Source of the DNA: Haplomitrium mnioides
Lineage: Eukaryota; Marchantiophyta; Haplomitriopsida; Calobryales
DNA: 64,000 nt
NCBI GenBank assembly: GCA_049999725.1
Contig: JBNGIS010004247.1
Coordinates: 473,634 to 537,633 of the forward strand
Reading direction: 5' to 3'
The translations under genes and the position numbers were made by a program. Each line of letters starts with the position of its first letter. Position 1 is the first letter of the stretch. The notes beneath the pieces are model-generated. The model worked only from the letters and a program-made list of their open reading frames with translations. It was not told where the DNA came from and searched no databases. Of this stretch, positions 42,455-52,190 are shown piece after piece.

Positions 42455-44520
42455 TTGAAAAAAAATAACAAGTTTCTTGTAAAAAAATTAGGATATAGTA
42501 GCCCATTCAAACCTTATACTAAACATATAGGTTTTACAAGACATTTATGTCCAAAAGGATTGCAACTCAGAGAAAAGTCAAGGGATCGAGAGTCTTTGAA
42601 GAAGAAGATGTTGACTAAACCAAAAGATCCTTCACACTTATGTTTAGACCACCTTGAGACTCTGGTACCTCAAGTAGTTGAGATCGAGACCAAGCTAAGA
42701 GAACTAAAAGGCAAAGAAGTAGAGAAGTGACTATGCTTGTTCAAGTTCAAGCCCAAATGAGTTTAAGATTTCTAGGTAGTTTATTTGACAAACCTTAAGA
42801 AGGTAGTGATATCAAGAGGTCAGATAGCTCACTTTTGGGAAGAAAGGGAAGCTAAGGCTTCTAAAGAGATTTTAGAAGAAGAAGTCAAATTGAGAGAAAA
42901 ATATGAACATTCTGATAGTCATAATTCTGACCACGAGAGAATTCAAGAAGAAGACAAAAGTCCAAGTAGTTCTTCTTCTAATACATCTTTGAGAAGTGAA
43001 AACAACATCCTACTATCTTCACCAATGGGAGGTCCTCCACCAATAAATAAAGTCTCGATGGTGCATATTAGACCTTGGTTGTGTTATCTTACATTTAGTA
43101 GCAATAAGTGTGGAGATTTGCTTGATAGATTCTTAAGACAGTTTGAAGCAATAACAACAACCAATGTAGAGGTCAATCTCACTAATCTATTGAGACTTTT
43201 GCTAAGTCTATTGACACATTTGGCGTAGAAGTGGTGCACTTTTCTTTATTCAACATTAAAATCCATCTACTCATTAAGAAGAGCCGCATTATTACAATAG
43301 TTCCCTAAGATATCATATGAATGATAAACTTGATAAGTGTCAAGAGAATGAAGCATATGTCGCGTAAGAAACTCAGTCAAGAAGTGTGACATCTACTGCC
43401 AAAAAATGGATCCTCCACGTATTAAACTCATGTGTATTGAAATATATATTGTGGGAATGAGGCTGTTGATGCAACAATATTAACAACAACAAAGGCCTAC
43501 AACATTTCAAGAAGTTTTTGATCTCTTGGAAACATTTGAATTGTCATTACAAGCTGTTGAGAAGAAGCATGGGAACTTTTTCGTTGTATCAAAAAAGAAA
43601 ACAAAGAAGATAGAATCTAACAACAAATTACCTTATGAGTTGAGTCCTCTTCAAATTGAGAAACATATGAGGATCAACTTGGTTCAGAGGACAAAACAAA
43701 AGAAGGATCTCAAAGCCACTCCAAAGAGTCAAAATCTTTGAAGCAAGCAAAGACTTATGTAGAGAAGAAATTCTTTAAAATGACACTATAATTGGCCACA
43801 TCCAAAGGAAAGAGACCTTTAGTGAAAGAGAGAACAAGAGTTTAACGTATGAATCACTGAAGAATAGACACATGGCAGATAATTGTCAAGCGTAATTAGG
43901 AGACTTATGTACTTATTGTCAAAAACCAAGACATATGTTGGTGTCATGTCGTGGTTTATTGAATATGATTGCACTATGGAATCAATAGGAAAATATGCAT
44001 AAGATGAATTATGTACAAAAGAATAGAGCCAATTGCTTATTTGAATCAAATCAACTTGGTGTATTCTTACCTTATATGTGATGGGATGCAACAGTATTTA
44101 AATCAACCTTGAGCACTAGGAATTCCAAGGACAATGCTTCAACTTGTTCCACCATCTAGACAAAGAAGATTCACGACTTTTTATTGAGGTGATCCAAATC
44201 ACATGGAAAATAATTATCCACATCTAAAGACGCAAGTTGGGATGAATGTTTTGTGTAAAAATTACAAGGAAGGCAGTCATGTGAAGGAAAATTGCTCAAA
44301 ACTTTAGTAGGGTCAAGTTTGGATGGTACAATACCTCACTAAAGAAGAAATTGAAAGAGAAGAATACTTGGTGTTCCAAGTGAAGAACCAAATTTCAGCC
44401 AAAAAGAAGAAATCGGAAAAGCGCAAAGAAAAGTTCTCGAGTGTCAAAAATAGGGAGGAAGAGCCCAACAAATATTTTTGTTGAGCTCTGAAGACAACAA
44501 GGAGAAATTTAGAGTGAAAA
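42455..44520 (+). pseudogene. Gag-like relic of element F
   Basis: Several plus-strand frames of charged protein: a Lys-rich part (42455-42730) and an acidic/Ser-rich part with EEDKSPSSSSSNTS (about 42.95-43.0 kb). Next come DLLDRFLRQFEAITTTNVE (about 43.12-43.18 kb), TFQEVFDLLETFELSLQ (about 43.5-43.55 kb) and a Lys-rich end. Their order after a primer-binding site suggests a Gag or an accessory protein. I find no clear zinc knuckle, although CKNYKEGSHVKENC near 44.26 kb has the C-x2-C... spacing only loosely. Function is unproven. Confidence 0.5.
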
Positions 44521-44694
44521 TTGAATGTGCTTGCAAGGACATTGTGTAATAGAGAAAGGGAGTATGTGATGGAGAAAACAAACTAGAGATGAAAGATTTC
44601 GCTTTCTCACATTGTGTTTTTGTTGAAATGTTTTTGAAGTTTTGTAAAGTTGTAGTAGATTTCTTTGTAAAAGTTAGAAAAATGAAGAAATAAC

Positions 44695-45255
44695 CTGTGA
44701 GAACAAATTTAGTTCCAAAAGTTGGAAAGTGTTCTAAGAATTGAGTTTTACAATTTAGATGATTAAAATCGATTTATTGATAGTTAAGATATTGTGGGTC
44801 AATTTATGATGTTTAAACTTGTTGGAAGTTGTTTGATAATGAGGATCCAACACTAGAGAGTTTGATATTTTGAGAGACCTTTACCCAAAAATGATAATGA
44901 GCAGAAAAATCTGAATTAATGAAGATTGACCATTGAGGAGCAACCACAACCCTATAGATGTTGACATGTGTCTCAGACAATTACAATAATGAATGTTAAA
45001 GGCAACGGGAATAACAAGCCAACAATTGAAGATCAAGAGTGTTCTCGTTTGTGATATCGAGTATAAGAGTGATATGCCGTCGCAAGAGAAAAGAAGAAAA
45101 AAAAAACTTTAATTATGTTTGAAAATTGGAGATCTAATTTGAGAATCTAATGAAGATGAGATAGAAAAGAGCGTAATGGCAATATGACGTTAGTTGACAA
45201 TGAAATAGTTCAAGTTTTAGCTTATGATATTCATGATAAGATAAAATAGAAGAAG
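44695..45255 (+). repeat. Element F 3' LTR, truncated
   Basis: Aligns with the first part of the left LTR and ends after GAAGAAGAGACA. The following T-rich sequence (45256-45344) is not part of it. The remaining 1.1 kb or so of the LTR is missing. Confidence 0.7.
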
Positions 45256-45344
45256 AGACATGTTTTTTTTGATGGTGTCTACTCTTTCTTCTGAGACATA
45301 ATCCCATTTAAATGCATCATTTAATGCCTTTTCCTAAGTAGTGC

Positions 45345-45445
45345 TGTCAGCCAGTGACATGGGGTACTAAGGAAGAATTCATGAGATCGGAGGTGACATT
45401 GGAACAATTTCTCTCGTGTAAGTGTTAAAGTACCTCGGAAGCAGT
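45345..45445 (+). repeat. LTR start of element G
   Basis: Closely matches 2165-2265 and 7118-7218 up to ACCTCGGAAGCAG. After that the sequence departs into the minisatellite. Confidence 0.85.
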
Positions 45446-46385
45446 CGCTTTAGGGATCATTCAGTTGTGGGTTAGAGATCAGTCTTGGTTCAAGGGTCAC
45501 TTGAGTCTTTGGTTTCAGCTGTGAGGATCAGAGCTCAACTTTCAGTTCAGAAATCGGCCTCTTTGGTTCAGAGACCAGCCTCTTTGGTTCGTAGATCAAT
45601 CTCTTTGGTTTAGGAAAGAAAGAAATAAATAAATCTGCCTCTTCAGTTTAGAAGTCAGCCTCTTTGGTTCAGAAGTCATCTTCTTTGGTTTGAAACTCCT
45701 TTGGTTAGAGAATTAGCCTCTTCGGTGCAAAAAAAGAGCCTCTTTGGTTGAGAAATCAGCCACTTCGGTTTGGAAATCAAAATTCGGAATTCAGCCTCTT
45801 TGGTTCAGAGATCATCCTCTATGGTTCAGAAATCAGTCTCCTTCAGTTTAGAGATCAGTTTTTAGTGTCAAAATTGTCCTTTGGTTTGTAGATCAGCCTT
45901 TGGGTTAGAGTTCGGTTTTTGGATTTTGGTTCAAAGTGCAGTTTTCTTGGTTCAATGTTCGGCCTGCCAAGTTCATAGTTCAGCCTCTTTTGATTCAAGG
46001 TTCAGCCTGTGGTTCGAAACTCTTTTGATTCAGAAATCAGCCTCTTTAGTGCAGAGAGCAACCCCTTCGGTTCGGAGCTCCTTTGGTTCAGAAATCAGCC
46101 TCTTCGGTGCAGAGCACATCCTCTTTGGTCGAGAAATCAGCCACTTCGGTTCGAGAATCAGAATTCAGAATTCAGAAGGCAGCCTCTTTGGTTTGGAGAT
46201 CATCCTCTATGGTTCATAAAACAACCTCCTTTAGTTTGGAGCTCCGCCTTGGTTGCTAAGATTGTCCTTCAGTCCAAAGTTAGTTTTTCTACGCAGAGTC
46301 GAACTTCCTACTATTCAGAGAGTAGCCCTCTTTTGTTTCAGAGATCAGCTTTCAATCAGCCTTTGGTTTTGGTTCTGGTTGCCCT
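45446..46385 (+). repeat. Minisatellite, about 21-bp units (TCAGCCTCTTTGGTTCAGAAA)
   Basis: Dozens of imperfect units of about 21 bases over 0.94 kb, with insertions and variants such as CCTCTTCGGTT. The open frames in this stretch (for example 45881-46219) come from the repeat and are not counted as genes. Confidence 0.9.
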
Positions 46386-46389
46386 CCGT

Positions 46390-49300
46390 TTGTGTGGGGT
46401 CGGATCGTAATGTGAAGTGTTCTTGTATGAATAGAGCTAGCCATCGTTGGTTCGGGTGTGCAAGGAAGAGTTGGACTATTTATGGTTGGATGTTAAACAA
46501 GTCGTGGTATAATCCTCAGATTTCGTAGTATTTTGGGCATCAAAAGACAAGATGGTGTTCATCATCAGTGGTGTGGAGTGCGCAATGGACGCACATGGTC
46601 TTCTCTAGTTGTATCATGTTATGGATTTTGAACCATTTTGATGTTTCATAGCGAAGTCGATGTGAGCCGGTTCGAAGTTGTATAAGGGTGTGTATGAGGT
46701 GGAGTGACATATTGTTGGATGGGTAAGGCTGTATTTGGGGGCGGGGTTAGGGATTGACCAAAGAGAGGTACTTGGATGTGCATGAAGCTGCTTTGTAAGA
46801 CTACCATATGACTGTGTGATAATGTGTATAGAGGTGATCCAGGATTGGTCCAGCGGGTAGCTCTTCAATGTCCAATCCCCACCATGCTAGCCATATGGGC
46901 ATTGATTATACCGGTTGGTGGGTCTTTCGGTCATTGTTAGACGAGATGCTTTAAGCGCCAGGGATGAATATCAATTATCTTGGGGTGATTGCAAGTAGGG
47001 CATAAGCTTTTGGACAACATAGGCTTCTATAGGTAACATCCCAAATTCTACCAGTATGATATGGTAGGGTGTGGTTGTTCGAACGTTGGCAAGCTTAGTG
47101 AGAAATTGTTTTAGGGGTTTCTCTCCATGTTTTAGTCACATGGTTGGTGTGAGTGATGGTCCCCAGATTTCTGCACCATAGATTGTTGTCGGAGTGACAA
47201 AGGTGTGGAAGAGATTGATTCTTGTGGCGATATGCCATTGGTCTTTTGCTTTGCACTAGTTATTGGTTTGGTAAAGATTGGCTAGGCCAGCCACTAGTCT
47301 GCAGTCCGCTCCAAAGCTCCAACCTTGTTGTGTGTGTAGTGGAATCCTGAGGTATGTGTATTGATCTGTCACCTCAAGTGTGTTATGCTTGAACTTGTAG
47401 GTCTCTCTCTTTGCTATTGTGAGTCATTTGCCAAAGACCAATACTTTTGTCTTCTTCTAGTTCACCGTCATGCCAGATTGATCGCAAAAGATGGCTAATG
47501 ATGTAAGTTGTTGTTGCAGACCTGTGCTTGTGGTTGATATAAGGACAATGTCATCAGCATACAGTAAGATAGGGGCTGCATTAGTTAGTAGCATCGGTAG
47601 AGCAGCTTTGATGGACGACATGGTGTCCTCCAATTTGTCGATAAATAGCCCAAATAGGGTTGGTGAAAGCAGGCATCCTTGTTTGACTCCTGTATTGTAG
47701 TGGGTCAGTTTTGTTGTACCCAGGTCTATCCGGATGCTAGCTAAGATTTCTTGGTAGAGGACTTGGATGGCAGTTAACCACTCTCATAGGATAAACAACT
47801 CTCTCAGTCGTTCCCATAGTTTGTGACGAGGTACTGAATCAAATGTTTTCTGGAAATCTACAAAGCAACAATATAGGCTTACTCTATGTTTGTATTGTTC
47901 AATCAGGGCTGGAATAGTGATGAGATGGTGTGTGAAAGAGTATCCCTCTCAAAAACCAGCTTGTCTTTGGGCCCGGAGTCGGAGTGCTTGGCTTCATTGT
48001 GTGAGTTTGAGGTTCATCGTGGCCTCAAAAAGTTTCGGGAGAAGAGGGCTGACCATTATGGTTTGGTAGTTGCAGTGTTAGTTCTTGTCTCTTGACTTGA
48101 AGATGAGTATAATGGTGTTGGTCTTCCATTTACCTGGGAACCCGGTTCATGTAATGTGGTTAAACAAATTTGCAATTGGTTAGGCGAGAGGTGTTGCACC
48201 TCATTTCAACATTTGTGCTTGGAGCCTAGTGGGTCAAGGGCTTTGTTTTGTAGTTTCTTGATCATGGAGAGCACCTCTTGGATTGTGAATACATTATTGA
48301 CATGTTGTTTCCTTGCCCATGGGTCCTCAAAGGAGACATTGGAGGAGTGGTGTAATTGATCAATGTATTGTTTCCAGCTTTCAAGGTCGTGGAGTTTAAG
48401 TTGTTCTTGAGTCCCTTTCAGGTTTGTGAAAAACTTCTTGGGGTCGTGTTTCTTGGTTTGTATGGTTTGTGAGAGTGTGAGTGCTATCCATGTTATGCGT
48501 AGCTCCCGCCTGCATCTTCTCCAAGCTCTGAGAGCTTCCTGGATTTCCTTCAGTGGTGCTCCTTGTTTGACATTGTTTTCTATAATGATCGTACTTCTTA
48601 TGTCGTGCGGTTAAGCCAAGGGTTAGGTTGGAAGCTAGTGGGTGGAGCTGAGGTTTTTGTGGTGATGAGGGTGGTTGGGAACTTGAGTCTAGTTGCTATA
48701 AGGATGGCATCAGTGAGGGAGGATGCATCCAGGGTTGGGAGTGAGGAGAGCTAGTTGTGAAGTTCTGAGGTATAGGGTTTTGATCGTGCTTCAGAAGGGG
48801 TATCGTGGTAAAGAAGGAGGGTGGAGCGGTGGGATTGGCGATGGGGGTATGTCAGGTGGGTATGTGAGTGGAAGGTGAAGTGCAAGGGGGTGTGATCTGA
48901 CTCAGGTGTGGGTTTGCCTATATTAAATGATTGGAGAAATTCTTGAGACCTATGTGATTGAGAGAGAAGGTAGTCTACCATCTATTGGCCGATGCCTGTG
49001 TTGCCCCTACATGTGTATAGTGAGGATAGTGGCCACTGAGGGGTTCCAATGCAGACATGAGGGTCGTGTGTGCTGCAGAAATCAAGGAGTTTTTGTGGTA
49101 TTTGAGAGTATTGTCTTGTGAGTTTTGTCAAAGGTCTTCTTGGTCTTCTATGAGTTCATGGCTTTCTAGCTCTGCCGTAGGTGGTTTGAAGATGTTGGCT
49201 TGTAGGTTACCTATGCGGCAATTGAAGTCCCCTATGATCATAAGGTCTCCATTGTTGGCTTTGTCGATGAATTCTCCCATCTTGTCGAACGGTGCATCAA

Positions 49301-49690
49301 AGTCCTCATCCTTCATTTATGTGTTTTTTTGACTTCCAGGAAAGTAGCACATGGCAATGAATATGTCTCGGTCAAGGCTTGTGGATTTGCAAAGTTTGAG
49401 CCAGATGTATCTATGGAATGTGTCTGTTTCCATGATTATGAGGTGTTGTTTGATTCGATCGGATAAAAGGCATGCTAATCCACCATGACATTGGTGCCCA
49501 AATTTGTTGTTGAAAAGGGAGGTTATTTCATACCTTGGGATATTAGGGATCTGAGATTCCTTGGTTTCCCAGGTTTCTGCAAGGAGGATCATGTCAAGGT
49601 CAGGGCCAATTTCAGATAGATTGATGCCTTTGTGCTAAGAATAACCTCAACAATTCTAGAATATTGCCGAGATTGGTGGGGGGCTATATC
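46390..49690 (-). pseudogene. LINE ORF2 (endonuclease-reverse transcriptase)
   Basis: Apurinic-type endonuclease: DMILLAETWETKESQIPNIP (about 49.59-49.53 kb), QCHGGLACLLSDRI (about 49.48 kb) and DLMIIGDFNCRIGN (about 49.24-49.20 kb), with the catalytic E-T and G-D-F-N motifs present. Reverse transcriptase: GVKQGCLLSPTLFGLFIDKL (about 47.69-47.63 kb) and ILLYADDIVLIS (about 47.57-47.53 kb), with both catalytic Asp kept. C-terminal zinc finger: CVHCALHTTDDEHHLVF then CPKYYEI (about 46.60-46.53 kb). Stops (for example in place of W after GMTVN, about 47.46 kb) and frameshifts inactivate it. Confidence 0.88.
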
Positions 49691-49716
49691 CTGGTCCCCC
49701 ACTCCCTGCAAGTTCC

Positions 49717-50674
49717 TATGTTAGGGGGCGATCTTGGATCATGTAGAAGAGCCCGTTCCGGATGTTTGCAGACTTCCCTGCTGCCCAGGCTGCACCTACC
49801 TTGGAGTATTCTTCTGGGAGTTGTCTAGCCTGTTCAAGTGTCAGATCTTCTAAGATGTGGAAGGGTTTCCCTTTGAGCAGTTTTTTTGTTTCGAAGGAGT
49901 TGCAATCTGTCCTCTTTTGGAGAGAACCTTAGCTGCACTAGTCTCCCACGTCCAAGGGTAGTTCGACCTAACCGCCTGCATGTGAATTGGACTGCCTGTA
50001 ATCTAGTTGGTTTCAAGATGCTTTCTTGGATCACTTCTGTTAAGTTTTCTGAGTGCGATTTCTCAAGTCCTCTCACCAAGAGGCTCAAGGAGCATTCTTC
50101 CCATTGTTTTTCCTCATATAGTGTATTTCATATGAGGGTGGCCATCTATTCTAGTGATGGAGGTAAGGCTGTCTGGCCAGTTTCTGACCAGGTTTTGAGT
50201 ACTCCATCAACTTTGGCAGTAGTTGTTTGTTCAATTCATCTCAAGCTTTGTGGCAGATGGGGAGATTTTATGTTCTATTCTTGCTATCTGTGCTTGTAGT
50301 GCTTGGAGTGTTTCCTTTAGGATGGTTTCAGTTTCGTGCCGTTTAAGTTTCTCTTCGGCAAGTGCTGTAGATAGATAGTGGCTCTCTTTGTAGTTTTTTC
50401 AGCCTGTAATGCCTGTGATAATTCTTCACGATGTAGCTATTCCTTGCAAAGTTCTCGTGACATGGTTTCTATGTGGAGTTTCTTCTCTTTAAGGTTCTCC
50501 TCAAAGCGTTTGAGTTGCTCGATGATGAGGGTTTGGGTTTCACAGGTATGGGGTGAAGAGGGTGAGGTGGACCCTGGAGATCTGGTGGGCTTTGGGGAGC
50601 GGGAGCGGGAGGGGAAGTGAAGGGGCAATAGGTGGTGGTGCTAGAGGGGTGGTGGGTAGTTTGGATCGGGCCAT
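49717..50674 (-). pseudogene. LINE ORF1 (RNA-binding protein)
   Basis: Begins MARSKLPTTPLAPPPIAPS at 50674, a Pro-rich head. A predicted coiled coil follows (IEQLKRFEENLKEKKLHIET, about 50.52-50.46 kb). The C-terminal half (SLLVRGLEKSHSENLTEVI, 50.09-50.03 kb; GRGRLVQLRFSPKEDRLQLL, about 49.95-49.89 kb) resembles the RNA-recognition domain of L1-type ORF1 proteins. The frame ends with MIQDRPLT and TAG at 49717. At least one frameshift (near 50.5 kb) and several stops break it. Its role would be to coat the LINE RNA in a ribonucleoprotein. Confidence 0.7.
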
Positions 50675-50700
50675 GTTTTGTTGTTCTGTTTTGTAGGGGA

Positions 50701-52190
50701 AAAAAATTAGGGTAGTAGAATATTACAGAAGATCAGATTACACATGTTGCTTGCATCTGAGTCTCCGGCTACCGATGTTGCGGCGTTGTTCTGTCCAAGC
50801 CCTGCCTACAGGTAATCCTCCTCCAATCCCAAATGGTGCTCCCGTTTATTTTGTGTGTATCATTCACGTACTATCATGTAAATCTCCCTCTTGTCTCCTT
50901 ACCGTGTCCAAACTCAGGTGAGCCTAGTTCTACCTTAAAAACTTTGTTCTATGCCACCCGCCTCCAGTCCCAAGTGGTTCCACATTCTCATCTCTGTTTG
51001 TTTGTTTCAGGCCTCGACTAGAGCACTCATTCCTATCTCATCTTCTTTGATCACCCCTACCTAATTACCCACACTCTGAGAGTGCAGCTCGGATTTCAAC
51101 CTTCTCACCGAATGGAAAAACCCTCCTCTGAAATCAAAACCTATCTTGGAGATACTCCACCTTCAAAGCCTGGATTGAGGTGGCAAAACACCCCCTCTTG
51201 TCACCAAGTTTGCTCAAGCAAACTATGAAGAGAGCCCTGTAGCTTGTTCACGAACAAGGTCTTGCACTAGATCAAAGCTCTTCCCCGGCTTTGAAGCTTT
51301 GCCCTTGACTCGATTAAGTACCACAAAGTTTGTTAAGGAGGAGAGCTTTGGAGGAAGCAATTGAAGTTTGCAGACCTCAATACGCAGGTTTCAGAAAAAA
51401 TGCAGACCTCAAAATTAAAGGCAAACTGTCAACCGGGTGTGTTTGAGTTTTTTTTGTTTTTGTGATTACTGAACTTCTAGCCTTGTTAAGTCCTTCAGTT
51501 TGCATTAGTCATTTGTATCCCGTTGTATTTTATTGTTTATAGTTGTTATGCCAATCCTGTACCTTTCTCCTCTCCCTCCTCTCCCTTCTCTTCCTTTCTT
51601 TTTTGCTTTCCCTAGTGAATGTCATGGATCCTGCAATGCAAGTGGGAGCCCTGTGGAATCCAAAGGAGTCAAGTAAGAAGGCTAGCATAGGATCAAAGGA
51701 ACTTGTAGCAATTCGTGACAAAGGCAGGGCTGACAAAGGTGAGCAAGAGGAAATCAAGGAGAGGTGAGAGGGAGATAAGAAGAATGGAGCAGCAGAAGGA
51801 TTTGAGCAGAGGAGGGCAAGCATCGAAGGGGATGAATCGTGGAGGAATTCATGGAGAAGGGAGCCAACAACAATCGAAGAGGAATCATGTGAGGAGGAAT
51901 TCACAAGAAGAGTTACGGGAGATGAAGGCGAGGGGGAGGACAGTCATATGCGTGCAGAGGGCCATCACGCGAGTTGATCAGAGGTCGCAGCATTGCAGGA
52001 CTTGTCCAGCAGCAACGAACAACGAACAAAGAAGCATGCGGCGGGTGAAGACAGGTTAAGAGGAGGCAGTAAGATGAATTCAGAGGATGAGGCTCTATGG
52101 TAGGTCGTTGAGGCGAGAAGGGAAGAAGGTGCTTCATAATCGAAAGCCAGCTGCTACAATCGAACCAGAGGAGGTGGATTAATGCGAAGA
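50701..52190. other. Unassigned sequence between LINE and the recognisable LTR part of G
   Basis: Contains GCAGACCTCAA..C words (about 51.37-51.41 kb) shared with 55.4-55.6 kb and, inverted, with 0.7 kb. A pyrimidine-rich stretch lies at 51560-51610 and a purine-rich stretch at 51740-51960. The open frames across them (51530-52137) are low-complexity and not supported as genes. Part may be LINE leader, the rest LTR of G. Confidence 0.4.

Larger units (their letters stand above)
40190..45255 (+). mobile_element. Element F: gag-only LTR element, right LTR truncated
   Basis: Sequence from about 40190 (GTTAGTTCTAAAAGTTGGAAAGTGTTCT) recurs near 44712 (TTTAGTTCCAAAAGTTGGAAAGTGTTCT). Both copies continue colinearly through GACCATTGAG.A.CAA and GATATT.ATGATAAGATA. 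The left LTR ends TACA at 41927, followed by a primer-binding site. The right LTR copy stops near 45255. The 2.7 kb between them has fragments of a charged Gag-like protein and no polymerase, so this too looks non-autonomous. The exact LTR start is uncertain by some tens of bases. Confidence 0.72.
46390..50700 (-). mobile_element. LINE (non-LTR retrotransposon), minus strand
   Basis: Two ORF relics in the order expected for a LINE: an RNA-binding ORF1 (49717-50674), then ORF2 with endonuclease, reverse transcriptase and a C-terminal zinc finger (46390-49690). The whole is read on the minus strand. It interrupts the long LTR of element G. I could not see a poly-A tail (poly-T on the plus strand near 46.39 kb) or a target duplication, so both ends are approximate. 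Confidence 0.85.

Noticed and set aside
45446-46410. Open frames of 112-133 codons as a repeat protein
   Set aside because: They arise from a 21-base minisatellite, multiple frames are open at once, and neighbouring units contain stops.
51530-52137. Open frames in purine- and pyrimidine-rich DNA
   Set aside because: Low-complexity Arg/Glu or Ser/Pro sequence on opposite strands of the same bases, without conserved motifs.
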